Assembly: GCA_020635275.1 (NCBI GenBank)
Contig: JACKAA010000005.1
Coordinates: 186,001-250,000 of the forward strand
Source of the DNA: Ignavibacteriales bacterium
GTDB lineage: Bacteria; Bacteroidota; Ignavibacteria; Ignavibacteriales; Melioribacteraceae
Length of the DNA stretch: 64,000 nucleotides
Reading direction: 5' to 3'
Shown: positions 43,912 through 52,532 of the stretch, in pieces
Position numbering within the stretch: position 1 is the stretch's first letter
How the letters are laid out: the number at the start of each line of letters is the position of its first letter
The notes under the pieces: model-generated
What the model was told of the DNA's origin: nothing
The model's input: only the letters and a program-made list of their open reading frames with translations
Databases searched by the model: none
Translations under genes and position numbers: made by a program

Positions 43912-45924
43912 ATGTTAATTAAAAAACAATTTAACAATTTATTATTCTTAAAGATTTATCTATTTATTTTAGCTTCAACAATAAATTTTGCACAAACTAA
44001 AATTATTGTCAATCTAGACGAATTAGGTAGCTATATTGATCCAAATATTTATGGACAATTTTCAGAACATTTAGGTAGCTGTATTTATGGTGGAATTTGG
44101 GTTGGTGAAGATTCAGAAATTCCTAATACAAATGGTTTTAGAAATGATGTTATTGAAGCTTTAAAAAAATTGGAAGTCCCGGTTTTACGTTGGCCGGGCG
44201 GTTGCTTTGCAGATGAATATCACTGGATGGATGGAATTGGTCCAAAGAATGAAAGACCTTCAATGATGAATACAAATTGGGGCGGAGTAATTGAAGATAA
44301 CAGTTTTGGAACACATGAATTTTTAAATTTATGTGAAATGATTGGAGCTGAAGCATACATAAGTGCAAACGTTGGAAGCGGAACAGTTGAAGAATTTGCA
44401 AATTGGATTCAATACACAACTTCAGAAAGTGGAAATCCGATGGCAGAATTAAGAAGAAAAAATGGAAGAGAGAAACCTTGGAATGTAAAATATTGGGGAA
44501 TTGGAAATGAAAGCTGGGGATGCGGCGGAAGAATGAGACCATCTTATTATGCTGACCTTACTAGAGTTTATTCAACTTATGCAAAAAATTATGCAGGCAA
44601 TCAAGTTTACAAAATTGCTTCCGGTCCAAATTCTTATGATACTGTTTGGACGGATCAAGTAATGGAAATTGCCGGCAAAGTAATTAATGGCATTGGCTTG
44701 CATTATTATACAAACAATTCAAGAACTGCTGCAGATTTTGATGAAATCGGATGGTTTTCTGTTATTCAAAAAACATTAGAAATGGATAAATTAATTCAGA
44801 TGCATTCTAAAGTTATGGATAAACATGATCCAACTAAAAATGTTGCATTAATTGTTGATGAGTGGGGAACTTGGCACAATGTTGAACCTGGAACTAATCC
44901 TTCATTTTTATATCAGCAAAATACAATGAGGGATGCAGTTGTTGCGGCCAGCAATCTAAATATTTTTCATAAATATACTGATAGAGTTAGAATGACAAAC
45001 ATTGCACAAATGGTAAATGTGCTTCAGGCAATGATTTTAACTGATAATGAAAAAATGCTTTTAACTCCCACATATCATGTATTTGAAATGTACAAGGTTC
45101 ACAAAGGCGCAATTAATTTGCCTCTTGAGTTAAAGACTTCTAATTACACAGTTGGTGATGAATCAATACCTTCAGTAAATGCAACTGCATCAATAAACTC
45201 AAATGGAATTGTTCATATTTCATTATGTAATGTTGATCCTAATAATAACGATGAAGTTAAAATAGATTTGGAAAAGTTTATCAACGGAAAAATTTCTGGA
45301 AGAGTTTTAACTTCTGAAGAGATGAATGCGTTGAATTCTTTTGATGAACCTCAGAATGTTGAACCCAAAACGTTTACTGATTTTAGATTTACAGATAATA
45401 ATATAACAGTTAATTTGCCTGCCAAATCAATTGTGGTATTAAAACTAGAAGGTGAGCTGAATTCAAATATTGGATCAGCAATTAAAGTAAATAATCCTCA
45501 ACCTAAATTGACTTATGATTATTATAAAAAATCACTAATGGTTCTGCCAAATTTTAGTGACTTGGAAATAGTTAGTGAAGGTTTAATTGATCAAATAAAA
45601 CTTCCGGAACCAAATGATGGTTCAGATTTTGCTGTAAAATATAGCGGTCTAATAAAAATCCCTCAAAATGGGTTTTACAATTTTTATTCAAAGTCTGATG
45701 ACGGTACAAAATTATATATTGATGGTAAATTATTGGTTATAAATGATGGTCGACATGCTCCAATGGAAACTCAAGGATTTGCCACATTAAAAAAAGGTTT
45801 TCATAAAATTGAAGTAGAATTTTTTCAAGCAGGAGGTGGATTAGAAATTGCGGTAAGTATTGAAGGCCCTGGAATGGAAAAACAAGAAATTCCTGCAGAA
45901 ATGTTATATCACGAATCAAAATAA
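43912..45924 (+). CDS. GH51 alpha-L-arabinofuranosidase with C-terminal PA14 domain
   Basis: A 670-residue secreted enzyme; the signal peptide ends near NFAQ (residue 28). The catalytic barrel shows YGQFSEHLGSCIYGGIWVGE, VLRWPGGCFADEYHW, acid/base E200 in GIGNESWG and nucleophile E317 in LIVDEWGTWH, a textbook GH51 pair. The beta-sandwich that closes GH51 follows to about residue 525. The last about 130 residues are a PA14-type beta-barrel (GFYNFYSKSDDGTKLYIDG, FHKIEVEFFQAGGGLE), likely a carbohydrate-binding module. It releases terminal arabinofuranose from arabinan, arabinogalactan or arabinoxylan. GGAGA precedes the ATG. Confidence 0.92.
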   Translation: MLIKKQFNNLLFLKIYLFILASTINFAQTKIIVNLDELGSYIDPNIYGQFSEHLGSCIYGGIWVGEDSEIPNTNGFRNDVIEALKKLEVPVLRWPGGCFADEYHWMDGIGPKNERPSMMNTNWGGVIEDNSFGTHEFLNLCEMIGAEAYISANVGSGTVEEFANWIQYTTSESGNPMAELRRKNGREKPWNVKYWGIGNESWGCGGRMRPSYYADLTRVYSTYAKNYAGNQVYKIASGPNSYDTVWTDQVMEIAGKVINGIGLHYYTNNSRTAADFDEIGWFSVIQKTLEMDKLIQMHSKVMDKHDPTKNVALIVDEWGTWHNVEPGTNPSFLYQQNTMRDAVVAASNLNIFHKYTDRVRMTNIAQMVNVLQAMILTDNEKMLLTPTYHVFEMYKVHKGAINLPLELKTSNYTVGDESIPSVNATASINSNGIVHISLCNVDPNNNDEVKIDLEKFINGKISGRVLTSEEMNALNSFDEPQNVEPKTFTDFRFTDNNITVNLPAKSIVVLKLEGELNSNIGSAIKVNNPQPKLTYDYYKKSLMVLPNFSDLEIVSEGLIDQIKLPEPNDGSDFAVKYSGLIKIPQNGFYNFYSKSDDGTKLYIDGKLLVINDGRHAPMETQGFATLKKGFHKIEVEFFQAGGGLEIAVSIEGPGMEKQEIPAEMLYHESK

Positions 45925-45933
45925 GAAAACAAG

Positions 45934-47292
45934 ATGAGAAAATTATTTTTTATTGTTATTGTTCTATTTTTAATTTCATGTAATGATCAGTCTTTAGAAA
46001 AAAACACTGATATAGTTTTTGCACCAACCCCGCCAATGGGATGGAATAGTTGGGATTGTTTTGGAACAACTGTTTCTGAAGAAGAAGTTAAAGCAAATGC
46101 TGATTATATGGCTGAACATCTTAAAGAATTTGGCTGGCAATATATTGTTGTTGATATTCAATGGTATGAACCAAATGCTAAAGCCCATGGTTATAGAAAA
46201 TTCGCAGAATTAGATATGGATGAATTTGGTAGATTAATTCCAGCAGTTAATCGTTTCCCATCTTCAGCAAATGGAAATGGTTTTAAACCGCTTGCAGATT
46301 ATATTCACAATAAAGGTTTAAAACTTGGAATCCATATTATGCGCGGAATTCCAAGACAAGCAGTTAAAAATAATTTGCCAATTAAAGGAACAGATTTTAC
46401 AGCGCAAGAAGTTGCTGATACAAATAGTAAATGTCCGTGGAACACTGATATGTTTGCTGTAAAAAATACGGAAGGCGGACAAGCATATTATAATTCCATT
46501 ATTGAACTTTACAATTCGTGGGGAGTAGATTATATTAAAGCTGATGATATGACTGCATTCTCTGGTAATCCGGCAGATGAAAGTAGAAAAGCAAATACTA
46601 ATATGCTTAGCAAAGCCATAAAAAATTTTAACAGACCAATTGTTCTAAGTTTATCTCCAGGTCCGGCAAGTGTTGAGCAAGCTAAGTTTTTAGAACAGAA
46701 TGCACAATTGTGGAGAATCTCAGATGATTTTTGGGATAAATGGACTGATATTTTGCAAATGTTTAATTATATGAGAGCTTGGCAAAATCATATTGGTCCA
46801 ACTACTTGGCCCGATGCAGATATGCTACCGCTTGGTAAAATAGGGATTAGAGCAGAAAGAGGAGATAACAGATTTACAAGATTTACTAAAGATGAACAGA
46901 TTACATTAATGTCGCTTTGGTCAATGTTTAAATCACCTTTGATGTTTGGCGGAAATCTTCCTGATAATGATGAATGGACTTTAAAATTAATTTCTAATGA
47001 AGAAGTTTTGGCAGTCAATCAACATAGCAAAAACAATAAAGAGATTTATAATAAGGATAGCATAGTTGTTTGGTCTGCAAATCCAAAGGATTCAAAAAAT
47101 ATTTATTTGGGAATTTTTAATATAAATGAATCAGATACAAGTATTGCATTAAAATTTGAGAATATGAATCTGTCATCAAATAAATATCAAATTAGGGATT
47201 TATGGGAAAAAAGTGATATTGGTTCTTACGAAGATTCAATAAATCTCCAGCTAAATAAACATGGTGCAAAATTATTATTACTCAGTTTATAG
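45934..47292 (+). CDS. GH27 alpha-galactosidase-like lipoprotein
   Basis: A 452-residue protein beginning 9 bases after the GH51 stop. C16 in FLISC is the probable lipidation site. The GH27 start PPMGWNSWDCFG is unmistakable. The nucleophile is D204 in YIKADDM and the acid/base D265 in WRISDDFWDKW. A C-terminal beta domain completes the usual length. The family removes alpha-galactose, and some members act on alpha-N-acetylgalactosamine or beta-L-arabinopyranose. In this context it would trim galactose or arabinopyranose side groups. Confidence 0.9.
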   Translation: MRKLFFIVIVLFLISCNDQSLEKNTDIVFAPTPPMGWNSWDCFGTTVSEEEVKANADYMAEHLKEFGWQYIVVDIQWYEPNAKAHGYRKFAELDMDEFGRLIPAVNRFPSSANGNGFKPLADYIHNKGLKLGIHIMRGIPRQAVKNNLPIKGTDFTAQEVADTNSKCPWNTDMFAVKNTEGGQAYYNSIIELYNSWGVDYIKADDMTAFSGNPADESRKANTNMLSKAIKNFNRPIVLSLSPGPASVEQAKFLEQNAQLWRISDDFWDKWTDILQMFNYMRAWQNHIGPTTWPDADMLPLGKIGIRAERGDNRFTRFTKDEQITLMSLWSMFKSPLMFGGNLPDNDEWTLKLISNEEVLAVNQHSKNNKEIYNKDSIVVWSANPKDSKNIYLGIFNINESDTSIALKFENMNLSSNKYQIRDLWEKSDIGSYEDSINLQLNKHGAKLLLLSL

Positions 47293-47307
47293 AGATAAAT
47301 TAAGCCA

Positions 47308-47920
47308 ATGAAATCGATACCTAAAATATATTTTATTTTTTTAATGCTGATTGTTACAAGAATTACATTTTCACAAGAAAATTCTGAAAATTTAAATTTA
47401 GAAAATGGTCCATTGAATCCAAGCTGTGCATCAACTAGTTGATATTGTAAGCAAAAATGGAAATCTTTTATTAAGTATTCCAATGAAAGGTGATGGAACA
47501 ATAGATAGTCTTGAAGTGAAATTTCTTAAAGGAATGTCAGAATGGATGAAAATAAATGGTGAAGCAATTTATGGCTCAAGACCTTGGAAAGTATTTGGGG
47601 AAGGTCCGACAAATGTTGAAAGTGGAATGTTTAATGAAAATAAAATAAAATTCACATATGAAGATATAAGATTTACTAAAGTGGATAATTCAATTTATAT
47701 TTTTATTATGGGTCTTCCGCAAAAAAATCATATTATTGTAAACTCATTAGGAGCAAATTCAAAATTATCAGATGATATAAATATTTTAAATATAAGTTTA
47801 CTTGGTAGTGATGAAAAAGTAAACTGGTCTCAAAATGCAAATGGACTAAATATTGAATTATCTGATTTCAGTAATTTTAAATATGCACTTGTATTAAAAG
47901 TAGAATCAATAAATAATTAA
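47308..47920 (+). pseudogene. GH29 alpha-L-fucosidase with deleted catalytic domain
   Basis: An ATG opens a signal peptide and the start of a mature GH29 protein (MKSIPKIYFIFLMLI, ENGPLNPS) but stops after 44 codons. Eight bases after that homology, in another frame, the C-terminal part of a GH29 begins at VHQLVDIVSKNGNLLLSIP and continues through EAIYGSRPWKVFGEGPT to the stop at the end. The barrel with the nucleophile, normally about 290 residues, is missing. The junction lies near 47421-47426. The C-terminal beta-domain is well kept, so the deletion is probably recent. Confidence 0.85.
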
Positions 47921-47946
47921 AATTCCAGCATAATATTAGGTTAAAA

Positions 47947-50900
47947 ATGAAAATTATTTTTTCAATCTTTTTCGTATTACTAACATTTAGTATAATGACA
48001 AGCCAGACAAAAAAAAATTATAATCGCGAACCACATCCAGAACTTGAGAATCCAAAATATCTATTTGACAACAAAGAAGATCCCCATGCTTCTTTTATGA
48101 CTTTTACCAATATTACAAATGCACTAACAGATAGAAGAGAAAATTCAAAATGGTTTCAATCCTTAAATGGTGAGTGGTATTTTAAATTTGCTGAAGGAAT
48201 GACAAATAGGATTAGTGATTTTGCAAATCCCAATGATGATATGAAAAAATGGGATAAATTGAATGTTCCTTCTAATTTTGAAATGCATGGTTATGGTTAT
48301 CCAATCTATACTAATATTCGTTTTCCATGGGCTTTTGATAATTCTCAAGTTCCTCCATATGTTGATATGGAGAATAACTGGTTTGGGTATTATAGACGTG
48401 ATATTAATGTTCCAGAAGATTGGGATGGAAGGCAAATATTTATACAATTTGGAGCAATTAAATCTGCAGGCTACGTTTGGATTAATGGTGAAAAAGTTGG
48501 TTTCTCAAAAGATGGAAAAACACCAGCCGAGTTTGATATTACCGACTTTGTAAAAGTTGGTAAGAATTCGGTAGCTGTTGAAGTTATAAAATGGACAGAC
48601 GGCAGTTATTTGGAAGATCAAGATTTTTGGAGACTGAGCGGTTTAAATAGGGAGGTCTTTATTTACTCACAACCAAAAGTGAGAGTAAAAGATTTTTTTG
48701 TTAAAGCTTTATTATCAGATAATTATATAGATGGAGATTTTTCCTTAGATATAAAAATTAAAAATCATTTAAATGAAAATGTTGAATATAATATTACTTA
48801 TGAAATATTGGATGAATCCGGCAATAAAATTGTATTTGAAGAGAGAGAATTTGAACTAGAGGAGTTGAATGAAGCAAACTTGCATTTTAAAAATAAAATT
48901 GAAAATGTAAAAAAATGGTCAGCAGAAATTCCAAATCTTTACACTTTATTAATTACGCTAAAAAATGATGATGAAATTGAAGAAATAATTCCTGCAAAAA
49001 TTGGATTTAGAAGTGTTGAAATTAAAAATGGACAATTATTAGTTAATGGAAAACCAATCTTAATTAAGGGTGTAAACTTACATGAGTTTAACCCTTTAAC
49101 AGGTCAAGTTATTGATGAAGAAGTTATGATGAAAGATATTACAACAATGAAGAAATTAAATGTAAATGCTGTAAGAACAAGTCATTATCCGCAGCCTGAT
49201 CTATGGTATAAACTGTGTGATAAATATGGCCTTTATCTTGTCGCTGAATCAAATATAGAATCTCATGGAATGGGGTATAACCTTGAAAAGGGCGGTACAC
49301 TTGGCAATAATCCTGACTGGCTTGAAGCTCATTTATATAGAACAAAAAATTCGATTGAAAGAGATAAGAATCACCCAAGTGTTTTAATTTGGTCAATGGG
49401 TAATGAAGCCGGAAACGGTTATAATTTTTACAACAATTATAAATGGATTAAGGAAAGGGATAATACAAGACCAGTACAATATGAAAGAGCGTTAAGAGAA
49501 TGGAATACAGATATTTTTGTTCCCATGTATGAAAGAATATGGGATCTTGAGAAATATGCAAAATCCTATAAAGATCGTCCTTTAATATTATGTGAATACG
49601 CACATGCTATGGGAAATAGCCTTGGTAATCTTAAAGATTATTGGGATATGATAAATAAATATCCAAATTTACAAGGCGGATTTATTTGGGACTGGGTAGA
49701 TCAAGGATTATTAAAGAAAGAAGGTAATTTAAGTTATTGGGCTTACGGTGGAGATTATGGTCCTGAGAATGTTCCATCAGATGGTAACTTTGTTATAAAT
49801 GGTGTTGTATTTCCTGATAGATCCTTAAAACCTCATAGTTACGAAGTTAAAAAAGTTTACCAAAATATTTCTTTTCAACCAGTTGATCTGTTAACTGGTG
49901 AAATAGAAATATCAAATAATTATTTCTTTAAATCACTTGAAGAATACTATCTGGAATGGCAAATTGAAATTGATGGAATTGCGACTAAAAGTGGGATGGA
50001 AAAAGACATTAACTTAAATCCAGAAACAAAAAAAACTATTAAGTTAAATTATGAAGATATTTTAAACAATTCCGGCAAAGATTTTTATTTAAATCTTTCT
50101 GTAAAATTAGGAAATGATAAACAATCAATTTTACCTGAAAATTATGAATTAGCAAAAGAGCAATTTAAAATTCCAGTCGAAATTAGATCAGAAAAAGCTA
50201 TAATTGAAAAGAATAGTAAACTACAAGTAAAAGAAGGTAGAAATAAATTAGTTATTTCCGGCCAAAACTATTCTTACACAATTGATAAAAATGCAGGAGT
50301 AATATCCTCGTACAAATTTAACGATAAAGAATTTATAAAAAATAGTGAAGGATTAAAACCAACTTTTTGGCGTGCTCCAAATGATAATGATTATGGTTGG
50401 AAAATGCCTATAAATTCTGGTCAATGGAAAGAAGCCTCAAACTCAAAATTAGAAGTAAGATCAGTTAAAACTGAAAAAAATCAAGACGGTACATATTCAG
50501 TTACTATGATTTATAATTACACAAAAGTAAATTCGCAATGGACCGTAAAATATGACTTTTTTGCAGACGGAAGAATTATTGTGAATAATAAATTTGTGAG
50601 TAAAGAAAATTCTCAAGATATTATTCCAAGAATAGGAATGAATATTACACTCTCTGATGAATTTGATAATGTAAATTATTTTGGCAGAGGTCCACTTGAA
50701 AATTACACTGATAGAAAGTATTCTACACATTTTGGAAAATATTCAGCTAAAGTAGATGAATTTTACGTGCCATATATCAGACCTCAAGAAAATGGGCATA
50801 GAACAGATGTTTCTTGGATTACGTTATTAAATGAAAAAGGAATAGGACTTAAATTTGAAAGTGAAAACACATTTGAATTTAACGTTCTTAAAAATAAAGT

Positions 50901-51126
50901 AGATGACTTCGATTCCGGAATAGAAAAGGATAAAAATCCTAAACATACAATTGATATTGTATCTAAAGAGTTTGTTCAGTTGCACATTGATTATAAAATG
51001 ATTGGATTGGGAAGTGATGACAGTTGGGGAGCTAAACCTCATGAAGAATATTTGCTTCATCCATCAACTTCAGGATATGAATACAGCTTTAATATAACTC
51101 CATACAATGTAAATGAAAATAAATAA
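47947..51126 (+). CDS. GH2 beta-galactosidase (LacZ-type), secreted
   Basis: A 1059-residue enzyme with a signal peptide (about residues 1-19) and the five-domain LacZ plan. It has a sugar-binding jelly roll (WFQSLNGEWYFKF, PSNFEMHGYGYPIYTN), immunoglobulin-like domains and a barrel with acid/base E487 in WSMGNEAGNG and nucleophile E550 in LCEYAHAMGNSLG. The C-terminal Bgal_small_N domain has FWRAPNDNDYGWKM and YFGRGPLENYTDR. Export makes it a polysaccharide-trimming enzyme removing beta-linked galactose, as in rhamnogalacturonan-I or arabinogalactan side chains, and not a lactose catabolic enzyme. Confidence 0.92.
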   Translation: MKIIFSIFFVLLTFSIMTSQTKKNYNREPHPELENPKYLFDNKEDPHASFMTFTNITNALTDRRENSKWFQSLNGEWYFKFAEGMTNRISDFANPNDDMKKWDKLNVPSNFEMHGYGYPIYTNIRFPWAFDNSQVPPYVDMENNWFGYYRRDINVPEDWDGRQIFIQFGAIKSAGYVWINGEKVGFSKDGKTPAEFDITDFVKVGKNSVAVEVIKWTDGSYLEDQDFWRLSGLNREVFIYSQPKVRVKDFFVKALLSDNYIDGDFSLDIKIKNHLNENVEYNITYEILDESGNKIVFEEREFELEELNEANLHFKNKIENVKKWSAEIPNLYTLLITLKNDDEIEEIIPAKIGFRSVEIKNGQLLVNGKPILIKGVNLHEFNPLTGQVIDEEVMMKDITTMKKLNVNAVRTSHYPQPDLWYKLCDKYGLYLVAESNIESHGMGYNLEKGGTLGNNPDWLEAHLYRTKNSIERDKNHPSVLIWSMGNEAGNGYNFYNNYKWIKERDNTRPVQYERALREWNTDIFVPMYERIWDLEKYAKSYKDRPLILCEYAHAMGNSLGNLKDYWDMINKYPNLQGGFIWDWVDQGLLKKEGNLSYWAYGGDYGPENVPSDGNFVINGVVFPDRSLKPHSYEVKKVYQNISFQPVDLLTGEIEISNNYFFKSLEEYYLEWQIEIDGIATKSGMEKDINLNPETKKTIKLNYEDILNNSGKDFYLNLSVKLGNDKQSILPENYELAKEQFKIPVEIRSEKAIIEKNSKLQVKEGRNKLVISGQNYSYTIDKNAGVISSYKFNDKEFIKNSEGLKPTFWRAPNDNDYGWKMPINSGQWKEASNSKLEVRSVKTEKNQDGTYSVTMIYNYTKVNSQWTVKYDFFADGRIIVNNKFVSKENSQDIIPRIGMNITLSDEFDNVNYFGRGPLENYTDRKYSTHFGKYSAKVDEFYVPYIRPQENGHRTDVSWITLLNEKGIGLKFESENTFEFNVLKNKVDDFDSGIEKDKNPKHTIDIVSKEFVQLHIDYKMIGLGSDDSWGAKPHEEYLLHPSTSGYEYSFNITPYNVNENK

Positions 51127-51143
51127 TATCTTAATTGGATTGG

Positions 51144-52490
51144 ATGATGAAAAGAAGAAAATTTAGATATATCAATATTTTTGTAATCTTATTTGGGCTT
51201 TTATTATTTTCGCAAACTTTAGCTCAAACCGAGGAGTTAGAATATAGAAAATCAACAAAAACTATTCTCAAAAAAATTGCTGACAGAATATTATCCGAAA
51301 CATCATATCAATTTATAGATACAGAAACTGGTGAAAAGTATAAATCAACAAAAGGACTAAAACCAAAACTAACTGTTAAGATTGAAAGTAAATACAATGA
51401 TTGGCACTATACAAATGGCGTTTTAAACTTTGCAATGAATGAACTTGGCAATTTACTTGAAGAAAAAAAATACAATGATTTTGTTGATAATAATTTTGAC
51501 TTTGTTTTCAACCATGGAGATTTAGATTATTTTAAGAAACTTTATGATGAACAAAAGAAAATAGATTGGTTCAGCGTTAGGCAAGTAACATGGCATATGT
51601 TTTATCGAATGATTAGGCTTGACGATTGCGGAACAATTGGAGCAAGTTTAATTGATGTTTACAAAAAAAATCCGCAAGAGAATTACAAAAACTATATTGA
51701 TTTAGTTTCAAACCATATACTGAAAACTGAACCTCGTCTTGAAGATGGTACAATTTCTAGATACTGGCCCCATGAAAACACTATTTGGGCAGATGATCTT
51801 TTCATGAGCGTTGCATTTCTTGCCCGCATGGGAAAATTTACCGGAGAAAGCAAATATTTTGATGATGCTATAAATCAAGTTAAGTTATTCCATAAATATT
51901 TATGGAACAATGAAAAAGAAATATTCTATCATTGCTATCATACTGATACTGAACAGAATGGTGTTGCACACTGGGCAAGAGCAAATGGATGGATGTTTAT
52001 GGCTGAAGCCGATTTATTGGATGTACTTCCTGAAAATTATCCGGAAAGAGATAAGGTATTAGAAATATTTCAAGATCAGGCTGAAGGAATAGCAAGGTGG
52101 CAAAGTGAAAATGGGCTTTGGCATCAGCTATTAGACAAAAATGATTCGTATTTGGAAACATCAGCTTCTGCAATGTTTGTTTTTGGTTTGGCTAAAGGAG
52201 TTAACCGTGGATGGATAAATCAAGATTATTCATATGTTGCTGATACAGGTTGGGAAGGTGTATTGTCAAATATTGATGATAACGGTAATGTGCATAAAAT
52301 ATGTGTCGGAACAGGAATAATGCCTGCTTTATCGTTTTATTATAAGAGACCTGTTGAATCAAATATTCCAATGGGAGAAGGACCGGTAATTCGTGCAGGA
52401 GTTGAAATTATAAAAATGAAAAAATATCATGAGCTGCCTGCAAGAGCAAAATATGATCGGATAATAAATGAAGCAAAAGAAAAAAAGTAA
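51144..52490 (+). CDS. GH105 unsaturated rhamnogalacturonyl/glucuronyl hydrolase
   Basis: A secreted protein of about 448 residues. I start at the ATG giving MMKRRKFRYINIFVILFGLLLF, a signal peptide ending LAQ; an in-frame TTG nine bases earlier is less convincing. The GH105 (alpha/alpha)6 barrel shows NDWHYTNGVLNFAM, TIWADDLFMSVAFLARMGKFTG with the candidate hydration Asp, AHWARANGWMFMAEADLL and a closing PVIRAGVEI. The family removes the 4,5-unsaturated uronate left by polysaccharide lyases, so a lyase must act upstream; the PL5/PL38-like protein at 13859 is one candidate. It lies between GH2 and GH106 genes. Confidence 0.92.
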   Translation: MMKRRKFRYINIFVILFGLLLFSQTLAQTEELEYRKSTKTILKKIADRILSETSYQFIDTETGEKYKSTKGLKPKLTVKIESKYNDWHYTNGVLNFAMNELGNLLEEKKYNDFVDNNFDFVFNHGDLDYFKKLYDEQKKIDWFSVRQVTWHMFYRMIRLDDCGTIGASLIDVYKKNPQENYKNYIDLVSNHILKTEPRLEDGTISRYWPHENTIWADDLFMSVAFLARMGKFTGESKYFDDAINQVKLFHKYLWNNEKEIFYHCYHTDTEQNGVAHWARANGWMFMAEADLLDVLPENYPERDKVLEIFQDQAEGIARWQSENGLWHQLLDKNDSYLETSASAMFVFGLAKGVNRGWINQDYSYVADTGWEGVLSNIDDNGNVHKICVGTGIMPALSFYYKRPVESNIPMGEGPVIRAGVEIIKMKKYHELPARAKYDRIINEAKEKK

Positions 52491-52532
52491 TAGAAATGAC
52501 AAACCTATAATTTTTTCAATAACACAAATATT

